Positions 42,126 through 53,299 are shown, numbered from the stretch's first letter. The stretch: DNA of 64,000 nt from Emydura subglobosa (GCA_007922225.1 ML679963.1:6292837-6356836), one strand, 5' to 3'. Notes: generated from the letters alone by a model not told the origin. Numbers and translations are program-made.

Positions 42126-42867
42126 TGCTCTGTTAAGGAATCCCCATTTTGTGGGTTAGTTCCCTAGAGTCCCATCCAAGATCTCTATCGCTTTATTCAT
42201 TTTTGGACTTTTCTGCTCTGGAACTAGTTGGATGCCCTGATGCCAAGATGACACTGCTATTGTTGTTGTTAACATTTGTGTTTCCATTGTTTCCATCTGA
42301 AGCTCTGAAGTTTTCTGTGAAGCTCCCATATGAAATGTTGTAAGTGAGCGTCTCTCCATATCTTACAAGATAGCACCCAGTGGTTGTACATGTTAAGAGC
42401 CTTTTGGCTGGGCAATGTATCATCATCTGAATTTTCATTATTATCACTGTGATTTATTATCCATGCCGGTTATCTGCTTGATTGCTCGTGTATGTTACTG
42501 ATACATCCAAATAGAACACACCTGCTGTATTATTGAATATATCTAATACTTCTTAGCATAGCACTAATTTCAGGACTGCATGGGCTGGATCAGCAGTGAA
42601 AGGGTTAAAACCAGAACTGGGCCTAAAGACAAGACCCCAGGTCAGTACATTTTGGAACTTGGAGTGTATTTGAAATCCAAACTCATGCAGATTGAAACTT
42701 GAAGAATCATTCACACAAACCACTACAAAGCGAAACTCACCAAGTGCTGGCTCCATTGTGAAGTCTTACCAATGTGAACCCTATAGCTACCTTTGGTCTC
42801 TTATACAAACAAGGGTTGCAAGCTCAAAATGACAATTGGGAGTTTATTGCACCGATGTGCTAAAACT
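42126..42867. other. unique non-coding DNA
   Basis: Opposed frames of 64-84 codons over 42149-42447 run on three frames at once, which argues against any being real. No repeat. Confidence 0.5.
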
Positions 42868-42972
42868 TCAGGGCTAGATGCGGTTCTGTACACGAGAATA
42901 ATGGCATTGAAATCAGTGGGCTAGATCCTCAATGGAACTGAGTCCATTTTCATCAGCTGAGGTTCTGGCCTA
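42868..42972. repeat. two P1-variant half copies
   Basis: 'GGCTAGATGCGGTTCTGTAC' with 'GGCATTGAAATCAGTGGGCT', then 'GGGCTAGATCCTCAATGGAA' with 'TCATCAGCTGAGGTTCTGGC'. Confidence 0.55.
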
Positions 42973-43774
42973 GTTACGTCATTGTTTAATAACAACACCA
43001 CCATTTGGCTAACTTGAGAAAAAGGAGTTGGCAAATAAAATGTGACATATCAAACTTTTGGTTCTCACATAGGGATTGGGGAGATTAATCTAGGGCCCCA
43101 GTCTGTGTATCGGAGAGAAAGAAGACACCCAGAGACAGTAGTCACTGTGAGCTTTCAGTTTTATTTCAGGGATTTTGGAATAGGATGGTTTGCTGTTATG
43201 TGTTTTAGTAATTTTATGTAGCTGCTGTTTTAAAGCACCAAAGGGAACGTTCATTCCACATGTGAGATTATAAAGTGGTGAAGTGTTTGCATGGCTTGGG
43301 TAGGTAATATCTTCTTTAAAGAGTGTGTTCTTTTATTGTATGGTAATGCTTTTTGTTGCTGGAAAGGGGCAATTGAATAAAAAAAGCTTTTTTTAAGTTG
43401 AGATTTACAACAAGGGGCTGATTTTTATAAAGATGGGCATTCAGCTACACATGCAGAAATGCGTATGCAATTGCAAGCATAATTGGAAAGCTCTGTGACA
43501 TTCCTGTCAAAGCTTACATAGGTTAATAGTTCCCACTTGCTCCTTGAACCAGCAGAATTCTTTGATTGTGTGGTTCCTTTTTTATGATGAATTTTCGATT
43601 TCAAAACACAGGTGGGTCACATCATCCGAATATAAAAAGGCTGTACTAGTGCAAAGAAGGCATCATAGTAAAAAAAATAAATAAATAAAATCCAAAACAA
43701 TAAACAACAACCCTAAATGGACAATATGGCCATTTGTGAGTGCAAATGTTATAATATATACTAATAATACAATA
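42973..43774. other. unique AT-rich DNA, part possibly conserved
   Basis: About 43140-43390 is repeat-free with 'GGTTTGCTGTTATGTGTTTT' and 'TTCTTTTATTGTATGGTAAT'; it might be conserved but nothing in one sequence can show it. An AAAT run lies at 43670-43690. Confidence 0.4.
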
Positions 43775-43970
43775 ATTTTTTAAAATCAAAATGGAAAAGT
43801 TTTTATCAAAATGAAAAATTGAAACATTTCAATGTTGTGCAAACTTTTTTCCCAGTTTTCTCCTGAGACCAATTTCAGCAAAGTCGATCCAGTTTCTCAA
43901 AGCGTTCTGATTTTGATGGAACTGTATATTCTGACAATATGGTTCTGCTGAAGTTTCTCCAACCAGCTCC
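43775..43970. repeat. P6 element, partial
   Basis: 'ATCAAAATGGAAAAGTTTTT' followed by ATCAAAATGAAAAATTG and 'AACATTTCAATGTTGTGCAA' are P6 interior words; the right end 'CTCCAACCAGCTCC' is a decayed CAGCTCT end. An 82-codon minus frame across it is an artefact. Confidence 0.5.
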
Positions 43971-44246
43971 AGTTATAAGTGCTTCACAATCATAAGCCTC
44001 TTGTCTTCCCATATTACAATTACCAGAAAGTAGATAAAATACTACATGAACTAGACGTTCTGAGAGTTTTATCTTATTCTTAGGTAAAATATTTTGATTT
44101 TTTTTTAAAAAAGCTATTTGCAAAGTCAGATCCCTATTTGATTAAATATCACTTTTGAGTTAACTGTGATCTTGCATTACCCATCATTTAGTTTTGCAGG
44201 TTTACCCACCCCAATCTCTATGCCAGATTCCAATTTCAGAAACACT
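43971..44246. other. unique spacer
   Basis: Nothing recognised. Confidence 0.4.
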
Positions 44247-44363
44247 GGGCTTGATTTTCATTTGCACTAAGGCCCCTCACTCTCCTAGAATAAATCACTT
44301 TCAGACCCCTTTACACTGCCAGAGCAAAGTATAAGGGTCTTAATGTAAATTAAATTAGGCCCA
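44247..44363. repeat. fold-back repeat (CACTAAGGCCCC class)
   Basis: 'GGCTTGATTTTCATTTGCAC' followed by TAAGGCCCCTCAC and 'AAGGGTCTTAATGTAAATTA' followed by AATTAGGCCCAC are inverted arms; 'AATAAATCACTTTCAGACCC' is the middle. Confidence 0.65.
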
Positions 44364-44699
44364 CAGCCATATGGTATGCATATGTATAGTATGTAGGTAT
44401 CTATCTGATTTGACTGCTTAGTTTATTCAGAGAATTTGGATTCCCTGACTCCAGTTAGAGCAATCCTTCAATCTTTTTATCACATACAGTATATGAGATC
44501 ACCAGCACATCATCATCGGCGTATGTGCAATGTGCCCAGCCTTTTAATGGCATCATCATCAGTGAGGTGGAGAACTGATAGCCCACCGTTGAAATAAGTC
44601 AGTGAGCATTTGACAATGACATGCAACACAGTCTGAAGTTGACCGCAGCTGCATCATGGGTCATTAGAAACCAGCACATTAAAACATTTTACAAATCTT
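44364..44699. other. unique non-coding DNA
   Basis: Repeated 'CATCATCATC' words at 44508-44518 and 44550-44562. No gene or known repeat. Confidence 0.4.
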
Positions 44700-44905
44700 A
44701 ACTAATTAATCCTTAGAATAACCCTGTCAGGTGGGTGAGTGTTATCACCTTCATTTTATACATGAGAAAAGTATTGAGTCCTAGAAAGGTTAAGTGACTT
44801 GAACATGGACACAAAAGGAATCTGTGTCAATGCTAGGAGTTAAAGTTAGGAGTTTTCAGTTCCTATGCCTGAGCTCAGACCAGTAGACCAACATTGTCTC
44901 TGTGC
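44700..44905 (-). repeat. CORE-SINE/MIR copy, antisense
   Basis: 'AACCCTGTCAGGTGGGTGAG', 'TCATTTTATACATGAGAAAA', 'AGAAAGGTTAAGTGACTTGA' followed by ACATGGACAC and 'CAGACCAGTAGACCAACATT' run in MIR reverse-complement order through to the tRNA-like head. Confidence 0.85.
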
Positions 44906-45188
44906 GTAACCATTTTTGTGAAAATAATCTTTTTTTTGGTGCCAGCTCAGAATGTCTGTTCTCTTCTTCCCTTCAGACATTGTTCTCCAGTGAATCCCAG
45001 GGGGTAGGGACTAGCCTGCATAGAAGTTATGGAATCTCATCTGACCTTTAATCATTGTCATCAGTCCCTCTACTCTTTCTTTGTACTGCCGCTAGCAAGC
45101 AAATGGTGCTGGATCCGTGTTCATCTTTGAGTAATCCCAGGGCAATTCGCCCATCATCTCTGTCAGCATGGTAGGGAAAGTCCTTAAT
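44906..45188. other. unique spacer
   Basis: Nothing recognised beyond a short T run. Confidence 0.4.
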
Positions 45189-45535
45189 AGAGTTAGCTGG
45201 AAATTTTTTGTCAAAACATTTTTTTCAATGCTATTTTCATCTAAATCGACACATTTAGAAAAGGTGTCAATGTCGAGGAAATGTCATTTTGAAAAAAAAT
45301 AACTAAATGAAGCCTTTAGGTAATGCTGGTTTGAAAAAAGTTTAAAAAGTCAAAATCAGAGCAAAATTTTTCAATTTTATCAAAACAATGTGTTTCAATT
45401 GACTTGAAATGAATTTTCCCCCCAATTTCTTGGGAAATGTTGTATTTATTTTTAAGTCATTCTGTTTCCAAATGGAAATTTTTTTTTAAATCACAATTTT
45501 CCATTAGTCATAGAATTAATTTGCCACCCAGCTCT
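45189..45535. mobile_element. P6 element with inverted ends
   Basis: Left end 'AGAGTTAGCTGGAAATTTTT' and right end 'TAATTTGCCACCCAGCTCT' are inverted. The interior is full of TCAAAACATTTT/GAAATG words. The length, 347 bp, agrees with the copies at 17777 and 25800. Confidence 0.62.
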
Positions 45536-45663
45536 AGTTTTATGTCTGTTTCCATCTGTGGATCTCTTGAATGGCAGGTAGCACAGCAGTGCTGCTGCCA
45601 TCCTCCTAAGCCAGCCAAATAAACAGCCTTCTACATAAGAAAAGGGACGTACTAGCACTCCAT
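45536..45663. other. unique spacer
   Basis: Nothing recognised. Confidence 0.4.
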
Positions 45664-45790
45664 GATTATTATTATTTGTATTGCACTAGCGCCTCGGAAC
45701 CCGAATCATACACTAGGATTTCATTGTGCTAGGGTGCTGTACAAACACATAAGAAGAGACTGTCTTTACCCTGAGAATCTTGATCTATGA
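45664..45790 (-). repeat. LINE L2-like 3' end, antisense, well preserved
   Basis: 'ATTATTATTATTTGTATTGC' followed by ACTAGCGCCTCGG, 'GGATTTCATTGTGCTAGGGT' followed by GCTGTACAAACACA. It is the clearest short copy of this family in the window. Confidence 0.78.
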
Positions 45791-45831
45791 CTTGTATTTC
45801 AGTAGTCAGTGGCTCACAAGCAGAGAAAAGG

Positions 45832-45931
45832 GGCTATATTGTAATCCCAGTTACACTGGATTCAGTCTGAAGTAGCTCCATTGAATGGTATTGCTTCAAA
45901 TTGATGACACGTAGATGAAATCAGTCTGGCC
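45832..45931. repeat. P1-type fold-back
   Basis: 'CCCAGTTACACTGGATTCAG' , 'GTAGCTCCATTGAATGGTAT' and 'GATGAAATCAGTCTGGCCTG' keep arm, centre and end. Confidence 0.5.
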
Positions 45932-47564
45932 TGAAGTGGCAATATTTGTCTTCCCAGCACATTTCTTTAGCAAATTACTCTGTTTTTTAGCTAATGTTTT
46001 TTAAGCTGTGTATTTTTTGCTACTGCATCCTGCAGCCTTGCAGGGACACTGTGGGGTTTTTGTGCAGAGATGATGCCTGGGTCTGCATACTTGTCTCTGA
46101 GGAGAAAGGAACTATGATGACATTTCAGCATATATTTCAAATTGTTCTGTGCGAATAACAGGATCTGATGATTGAAATCTAATACCTGGTAACCCAAATG
46201 AATTGTTTGCCTTCTCATGGAATGTTGTGCATCTGCATTTCCTTCTCACTTGCACAAACACGCAAGCATGCACACACGCACACAGGGGCTTCATAATACA
46301 GCAAATTGCTTATACATATGTAAGCAAATATCTTCTCAAATTATCTCTTATCTCCAAATGGGGTGTGATGCTTGTTGTTCAAGGGGGCGAGGTTGCCTTT
46401 CAATCTGCTGAGGCCGGCCTGACACCAAAAATAAACAGCATAAGCCTGGAATGGTTGTCGCAAGGGGCAGAGAGAACTTGTCAGGCGGGAGTGTGTGAGC
46501 CGGCAAGATGATAATGTGGCATGACACTTCTGAAATGAGACACCGGTTGCCATGGTGAGGAGTCAGGAGGGACTATCTCTCCAGAGGCTGAAATAAAACA
46601 TGCTTTAAATGATGTTTGATTAGAATTTAGATCATGTAACTGAGTGGCTGGACCCATTTCTCCCCCCTTTCCCTCATCATCGTCTTCTTCAGCTGCTGGC
46701 AGAGTTCACTTTCAAAAGAAAGGCTTCTGGAGTCTAAATAGCCCCGTCTGTAAAAACAAAACAAAACAAAACAAAAACCCTTCACCACCACCTCTAACGT
46801 GCTGAGAGGTTATTTAGTTCCATGCCCAGTCCATTATGCTTCTTTCTAACTCCGCCTGCATTTTCCACTTGAGTCCATCATAGTTTAAGCCAGTTAAAAA
46901 TGATTCCTTCTGTTCTGAAAAACACTTAATCAATAGAACCCTGAGAATATATCCCTCTTCTTAGTTTGTTTGCTCTGACGGGTGTACTCAGGGTATCCGT
47001 CACCTTGTTAATGTACATTAAAAATACAGCCTATCAGGGATTAGGTACAAGGTTCTTCTTGTGCTCTTAGTATTAAAGAAAACGTGTGTGTGTGTGAGAG
47101 AGAGATTCTAAGCGCTAAAAGGAACTTGGAAGAGAGAGATAAATTGAGAGTACAATGCAAAATGAGCACAGCGATTGTAAATGGAATGGGAGAATTTTTA
47201 TATTTCTTGACAGTTTCATTTGAAGAACACACCTCAACTAATTCTTTATGAATAGAGGTAGACAAAAACTGAGAAGGCTGGATGGCTCAGGGGCCGGCTC
47301 CGAACTTTTTACTTTCAGGTGGCTAGTAGAGATGGCCGAATACTTTATTACAAAAAAAAAAAAAAAAAAAAGTTTGTCAGATAAGATATGCAGTGATTGT
47401 TACCTCTCCTCATTGACTAAATCATTTGACAAATACTATTCTATGAGTTATAGAGCCACTGGGATACTGACAAAAGCATTTCTTGAGTGAACTGTTCAGT
47501 GAAAAAAATAGCAAATGCATCAAATGATGTATTTGAGCAGCATTCTACACTCTAGTCACCTGAG
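45932..47564. other. unique DNA with short tandem repeats
   Basis: An (AAAAC)n run lies at about 46751-46777, GT/GA runs at 47084-47104 and A20 at 47352-47371. About 46390-46560 is repeat-free and contains 'CCGGTTGCCATGG', which resembles an RFX X-box half site; conservation untested. Frames up to 102 codons have no domain. Confidence 0.5.
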
Positions 47565-47638
47565 GGCCAGATGGTCAGCTGATGTAAATCGGGATAGCGC
47601 CAGCTACCCCAGTTTACACCAGCTGAGTATCTGGACCT
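47565..47638. repeat. P1-variant fold-back, compact
   Basis: 'GGGCCAGATGGTCAGCTGAT' followed by GTAAATCGGGATAGCG and 'CAGTTTACACCAGCTGAGTA' followed by TCTGGACC are good inverted arms; the CCATTGA centre is lost and the arms nearly abut. Confidence 0.72.
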
Positions 47639-48099
47639 GAAAGTTGTTGGCCCCTTGATGACTGTGACTGGTGGTAGTTATTATGTGTTATGGTGGCGTT
47701 TTGGTAGCCTAGGGAAATGAGTTCAATGATCTCACTCTACCCTCGTTGGGTGGGTGTCCAGATCACATGAGCCACCATCACAAATGGCACTAGTTGGCAG
47801 TTTTAGCAGAGAGACCAAGGACTGAATGATCCTACCACAGTGTTGCTTCCATGAAGAGCTGTGGCGATGTGGTGCTGACTCTAGGCCACCTGGGGATTCC
47901 ACATACACTAGCAGAATTCTTGTGCAACCAGTGGGCAGAGGATCTGGCCTGTGCTTTATGAACTGAATTCCTACATGCTCCTTTAGAAATCTGTTTCCCT
48001 TTACCACGCATTATAATTATGGGCATGAAGTGGTTACGCCAGTCCAGGTGAAAGTGCAGGTGTGACAACGGTTACATTCTCCCTGCTATTAAAAATCCA
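47639..48099. other. unique non-coding DNA
   Basis: Two overlapping minus frames (78 and 91 codons) without domains. No repeat. Confidence 0.45.
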
Positions 48100-48430
48100 G
48101 CCTGGGAGAGCACTGATTACGGCGGTTACTGAGTCTCCTGTGTTCTTATTAAAAGGAGCATACAGTGGCTTTGCATGAGACCGTGTATCCTAGGAGTCAC
48201 GGAATGCCCTGTAATTTATGAGACACAAAGAGGTACATTGGATATTGTTAGAATACATAATAATCCCTTGGCAATAATTTGTTCAGCGTGCAAGGTTAGG
48301 GTCTCCATAATTCTTGGTTGCACAGTAATGAAGACTACTGATGCTCATTACATATTTTTGTGTATATTAGAGGTACCTGTGAATATCGGGCCTTCCTCGT
48401 CCTAGCCTTGCTATTTAGGGAGTTACCAAG
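48100..48430. promoter_or_regulatory. possible conserved non-coding element
   Basis: Repeat-free, AT-leaning block with 'CACTGATTACGGCGGTTACT', 'CCCTGTAATTTATGAGACAC', 'AATCCCTTGGCAATAATTTG' and 'GATGCTCATTACATATTTTT'. A 76-codon frame has no domain. Inference from texture only. Confidence 0.28.
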
Positions 48431-49119
48431 AGGATCATGTTGGGTGGACTCCTTGTCTGAACTGGCACATGGAAAACACAGCCAATTCCTGTTGTCTTGA
48501 GCTCTCTGTGACTTTGTGCCAAGGAAGACAGCCTTCTCAGTGTGTTTCCAGCAGCATGGTTCTGTGGCTATGAGAAGAGTTTGTTTGACTCTCTGCCTCA
48601 GAGGACATGACTGATCATTGGCCTAACCTGCATTCAAGCACCATGGACAAATGTGTGTCCATGCCAATGCCTGGTACCGTTGTTCTGCGAAAACCAGTCA
48701 GACATGTTGTTCAACAATATCCACGAGCCCATGATGTTTGCATCTTACTGCACTCAGTGAAGCATTGAAAGGCCAAGAATTGTACTGATGTAGCGCTAAC
48801 ATTATTTAAATAATTTGCTGCTAGTTACCAGTGCTAGCTCTGAAGAATTCAGAGCCAAGGTATGCTCATATGCTTATCTAAGTTCAACACACCTTCATGA
48901 GAAAATATAGGGCCAGCTGGCCACATTTATGTATAACAATGCCTATACATACAATAAGTTCCATTATTTAAACTTGACGATTAATGGCCTCCTATGAAAT
49001 AAATTCGATACTGATAAATCAGTGTCAGCACCAGGTTTCTGCCCCCATGGGCCGAAGCCACCGGATGGTTTAGGGTCATAAAAGGAAGTGTTCATGCCAT
49101 ATCTATTTAGAAAAAAAAG
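48431..49119. other. unique non-coding DNA
   Basis: No open frame over 60 codons and no recognised repeat. Confidence 0.5.
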
Positions 49120-49540
49120 TTGGCTTAAATTTTCAAAATTGACTAGCGATTTTAGTAAGGGTGCCCAATTCCCTTTGAAAATCTCAGCCTCCAGGCCTCA
49201 GTTTCTCCATCTGTGACTGGGTGATTTTAATATGGGAGCTTTGAGTTTTGCATCTTCAGTGTGAGGTACCTTAAAAGGCCCTGATTTTCAGGGAGCAGGT
49301 TGCTCATCAGTCTTTGAAAATCAGGCCCCTTTAAGTTGTCTCAAGTTGGGCCCTCAAAAATTGTAGCTCCCCAAAATCACTAGCTGCTTTTGAAAAGGCT
49401 TGGCTGTTAGTCTTTTTAGTCTTTGCTTTGGAGAAATCAAAATTTGTTATAGGGTGGAATTTTCAAAAATGCCTAAGTGACTTAAGACTTTCAATGGGAC
49501 TTGTGCTACTACATCACATAGGGGCTTCTGAAATTTCCAC
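49120..49540. repeat. cluster of P4 and P5-type fold-backs with a MIR scrap
   Basis: In order: 'TTAAATTTTCAAAATTGACT' with GGGTGCCCAATTCCC (P4); 'CTCAGTTTCTCCATCTGTGA' at about 49198-49217 (MIR core, sense); 'GGCCCTGATTTTCAGGGAGC' with 'TTTGAAAATCAGGCCCC' at 49278-49328 (inverted ends); 'CAAAATCACTAGCTGCTTTT' followed by GAAAAGGC (P4); and 'GGAATTTTCAAAAATGCCTA' with 'GACTTTCAATGGGACTTG' at about 49455-49540 (P4). Confidence 0.6.
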
Positions 49541-50369
49541 GTATAAACACATCAACCATTTCTAAGTAATTTCTCAGGCTGCTGATGACCCAGTCTGGAT
49601 GTTTTTTGGATCCTGGATGGCTTATTTTATTTTTCCATTAAAATTTGATAGTAATTGCTATTGCCCAACCAGGTTGGAGATATCCATTTCTTTGCCTCCA
49701 TTGCTTGAGTTGGCCTTGGGGATTTTAAAACATTGGTCTTTTATTTAGCTACACTTCAACTGCACTTTTGACTGGAGTTCAATTGCTCAGTTTGAAGTTC
49801 AAATGTTCCAGTCTGAATGCAGCCATGTGGGGTTATAAAGCATCTTGAAAGCTGCTCTGCTGCTGGCTTCTTGCCCACATAGGAGGAACCAGGGATTGTA
49901 ACAATCATATCCAGGTCTAAATATCAAATGTGGGAAGAAACTAAAGCCAATGTAGAAAGGAGAAGTTCCTTTTGAAAGAGCAATAAGCAAATGGAGAGTG
50001 TATATGGGTGGGCAAGAAATCTTTCCTCTACAGTGAGAACTTTTAGTATCTGTGGTTCAATAGGCAGAAAAAATAGTGTCATTCACAATGAAATAAGAAA
50101 GTAAGACTGAAAATGAGCAAAGAAAGGGAGCATGAAGTAAGAAGCTGCACAGTAACCCATCCCTTGACTAAGGGTTGCTCCGAGAATAAGTTGAGCGATA
50201 AGCAGATCAGTAGAAACAGGCATCATTTAGAACTGGGGAGACTTCTTTAGCAATCTGTTTATGAATAGGTTTCTTCAGCAAAAGATGGGCAGAAGCCTCA
50301 CAATATACCCCAGACATGTTTTGGTTTAGCCTATTGCAATATATGTTCTGTTAAAAACTGTTGCTAAGA
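49541..50369. other. unique non-coding DNA
   Basis: A 63-codon minus frame (49799-49990) has no domain. No repeat recognised. Confidence 0.45.
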
Positions 50370-51430
50370 GTCAGCCGCAGGGAAAGGGTTAATGTTACAA
50401 AACTATTGGGATTTTTTCTGCATACGAATTAGACATTGTGCTTGTGACTCCAGGTGCTTAGGCTGGACTAAGGTCAGGGGAGGCTGCAAAAAAGGAGAGC
50501 AGATTCCCACAAAACTTGTGGTTAACACTGTAGTTATATTCACCGACCAGATACAAACTGTGCTTCTGATCCCCCCGCATGGTTATGAAGAAGCTGAAAA
50601 AAACAGAAATCATCCAGCCCCCTTTATTGCATTCCAGTCTCTGGCTCCCAATCAGCAAATAGGTCCAGTAAAGTGAGAAGTTACTTAACACTCTGTTCAC
50701 TATACAAAATGATCTTCTGATCCACAAAGGGCCAGCCACATTAATCAATCAGATCAATACTAGTTTGGATCTTACCCAAAATGCCATGCTGCCAGCCAAT
50801 ACTTTAGTATTTAAAACCAAAGGTTTATTAGAAAAGAAAAGAATGGGAAGAGAGTTGTTAAATGGTCAAAGAAATCGGGTACATACATATGACTTCAGAG
50901 TCCATATATCAGGTTCCTAACAGCATTGGTAAGTTTGCTGGCTTGTAAAGTCCCCCTAGAATCTATCAGTCCTTTGTTCAGAGCTTCAGTTTGTAGAGAA
51001 ACAGGATTGAAGACAAAATGGAGGTGATGCAGCTGCCTTTTTATATTCTCTGCCATGTGGCTTGTACATCCTTTGTCCCAAATACAAGCTCACTGCACAT
51101 GGGCACATGGGCTGGCTCAGCTTCTCTCAGCTGATTGCCTTTGATGGATCATCAAATAGTCTGGGTGGTGCTGATGCTAACCTGTCTGGGAGTGTCACCC
51201 AGATACACAGCGCAAGTTTGAGATATCAGTATACCCACATATATGTATAACTCACCACACAAAGATGATACCTACGTATAAACAAGCTTATCATATTTAG
51301 CAAAGCATACCTTTTCCGCTCATACCTTACATGGCATACCTGAAAGATTCATTGCAATTTTGTAATGTTGGTATCGATGACATTATAAATGGTCACTCAT
51401 ATTCCATACAGCAGCACAGCGCTATTTTAT
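50370..51430. repeat. possible LTR-type retroelement remnant
   Basis: The text style ('TTTAGTATTTAAAACCAAAG' followed by GTTTATTAGAAAAGAAAAG, 'TTGCTGGCTTGTAAAGTCCC', 'GTTTGTAGAGAAACAGGATT') resembles antisense LTR sequence of reptile retroelements, where a TTTATTAG motif is the reversed polyadenylation region (CTAATAAA). Opposed 94- and 96-codon frames have no gag, protease or polymerase motif. No terminal duplication was identified, so boundaries are guesses. Confidence 0.35.
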
Positions 51431-51779
51431 CAGCATAGAGCACTTTGTACAGCACTGTTAAAACCACTTTAAGTAATGTTTGCTATGTTTACTGTGGTGT
51501 AATCAGTCAAATAACATAGGTTATCCATGCCATGGAATTTAGTTACTATTCATGCAGAAATTAGTCTTGAAATGCTAGAAGATCCCAGGGTTGCTGATTA
51601 TGGTTGGCTGACAAGTGCGCAGGACTGTAGTGATTCTGCATTTTATTCATCTAATAATGGGTCTGTTTTTTAAGGCCCCAGGAAAGGATAAAATTGCACT
51701 TTAAAAAGAATGAGGGACTTATAATTCACATGCTGGCTATCAGTGCACATGCTTGATAGAGGACAGTACACTTGGGTTT
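51431..51779. other. unique non-coding DNA
   Basis: Nothing recognised. Confidence 0.4.
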
Positions 51780-51905
51780 AGAGGTAGTTGAAAAATAGCA
51801 AAACAAAAGGTCCATGAAAAAGTTTGCAGAAACTAAAAAAAAAGAAAAAAAAAAAAAAGAAAATCTGTTGAAATTGTGAAAATTTCAAATGATCTAGCCC
51901 CATCT
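51780..51905. repeat. P6 remnant with A-rich interruption
   Basis: 'CATGAAAAAGTTTGCAGAAA' and 'GAAATTGTGAAAATTTCAAA' flank an A-rich run at 51835-51862. The second word is itself a near-palindrome (GAAATTGTGAAAATTTC). Ends not seen. Confidence 0.35.
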
Positions 51906-51984
51906 GCTTAAATTAGAGAAACTTACTTTTGCCCGGCAGTGGAGTTTGTCATTGGTGACAGTCCAGTTGTGGCTAGATTGTCAA

Positions 51985-52260
51985 AAGAAATCGGGACCCA
52001 GCAGGTCCCTTTGAAAATAATAGGAGCTGTTGAATTCAGAGCTCTGCTGAAACTGCAGGTAAAATCTCGGTCCATGAGCGTTTTGCTATTGACTTCAGTG
52101 GGGTCAGAATTTCACCATTGGCCTGTAGTGGTGTGTTTGTATGGTTGGGTTTTTTGCCCTGTTCTTAATGGACATTGTTATATTTCAGATCATCAGCTGG
52201 TGTAAATCAGTCTAGCTCCATTGAAGTCAGTGGAGTTATGCCAATTTATGACTAGCTGTG
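51985..52260. repeat. P5 and P1-variant fold-backs
   Basis: About 51990-52112: 'GGGACCCAGCAGGTCCCTTT' then 'TGACTTCAGTGGGGTCAGAA' followed by TTTCACC. About 52186-52260: 'CAGATCATCAGCTGGTGTAA' followed by ATC, 'CTCCATTGAAGTCAGTGGAG' followed by TTATGCCAATTTATGA. The second keeps the best P1 centre in the window. Confidence 0.65.
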
Positions 52261-52282
52261 GATCTCTTACTCTATCTCTTTA

Positions 52283-52331
52283 CTTTTCTTTCTTTCTTTC
52301 TTTCTTTTTTTTTTTTTTTTTGGGGGGGGGG
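52283..52331 (+). repeat. (CTTT)n - T17 - G10 composite simple repeat
   Basis: CTTT units at 52283-52304 pass into 17 T at 52305-52321 and 10 G at 52322-52331. A long pyrimidine run meets a G run on the same strand. Both frames across it give Phe/Gly runs. Confidence 0.95.
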
Positions 52332-52507
52332 TGGAGGGACCGCAATGGTTCTACTCACCACTGTCAGCATTATTTACCTGCAGAAGAACATTGTGACTAC
52401 AACACTACAGATCTGCAAGCTTCACCCACACATCTCCCCAAGAATGTCTGATTTCTGTCCAGGGCCCAACAGTATCTACTGTGCACACCAAACCTGAATG
52501 CTTTTAA
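52332..52507. other. unique spacer
   Basis: Nothing recognised. Confidence 0.4.
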
Positions 52508-52700
52508 TTTAGCTTCCAGTTATAGAATTCTATAGGATGGATAACAGAAACCTAGAGAAAAAAATGTCGTTTGCTGTTAAATTCCATAGATTCTTGGAGT
52601 AACTTCTACGGAATCCTATTAAATTTCTCTCAAACCCTATTGGTTTGACACTTATTAAAATCTATAGGATTGTTCCATAAGAGAATTCTTCCATCACATT
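52508..52700. repeat. AT-rich fold-back element (CTATAGGAT class)
   Basis: 'TTATAGAATTCTATAGGATG' near the left and 'AAAATCTATAGGATTGTTCC' with 'ATAAGAGAATTCTTCC' near the right share CTATAGGAT and GAATTCT words in mixed orientation. 'AATTCCATAGATTCTTGGAG' and 'CTTCTACGGAATCCTATT' form inner pairs. A similar text recurs at 60980-61260. Confidence 0.45.
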
Positions 52701-53299
52701 AGATTTCTTATGCCTCTTCCTCTGCCTATGTTTCTTTTCCTCAGTCAATGCTTGCCCCAGTTCACCACACATTTTGCCATGTGCACAGCTCTTCTGAGCC
52801 CACATCAGGTGTCAAATCTTTAATATGATTTCCTGGATGTTTGACTAATCAATGCAGAACATCATCATGAAGGATAATTTTACTCTCTGGCACTTCAGGG
52901 ACAGTACAATGAGGCCTGGTGTTTTCCATTTTTTATTCTTCTACAAGAATCTACATTTTTAGTCCTAGCTAATTGATTTAAGTTCATGGAGGAGGGTTCC
53001 TTCCAGTGTATTGGATATTAATGAATTCTAGTGCTCTAGCATGACTGTGTGTTCAGTATGTTTAGAGATTCAATATACTGTCATTCTGACCTTTCAGAAG
53101 CTGGAAAAAAACATTAGGACCAGCATGTTGATCCACGTGGAGACCAGTGTCAGGGGCAGGTTGGAATTGTTTAATCTGGCTGGAGAAGTGGACATACTGC
53201 AGGAAAAGTGATATTTTGAACTTCTCCCACACTTTCTGCCTGTGGCGCTTGACACGTTTACCAAACAGGAGGAAATTTAGCCTCAGAACTAACCTGTGA
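52701..53299. other. unique non-coding DNA with one exon-like frame
   Basis: No repeat recognised. A minus-strand open frame at 53062-53349 is treated separately. Confidence 0.4.
53091..53293 (-). other. exon-like open stretch, weak
   Basis: On the minus strand a 203-bp stretch is open in one frame, preceded by 'TCTCACAG' (acceptor-like) and followed by AAAG|GTCAGA (donor-like). The translation has a basic, charged segment (KRVKRHRQKVWEKFK) and then 'QFQPAPDTGLHVDQH'. I recognise no family. The polypyrimidine tract before the acceptor is poor and a MIR copy lies directly upstream, so chance or an lncRNA/MIR-derived exon are alternatives. Confidence 0.15.

Noticed and set aside
47327..47371. 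P6 element start ('GTAGAGATGGCCGAATACTT')
   Set aside because: Only one P6-like end is present, followed by an A20 run and unique sequence; too little to call.
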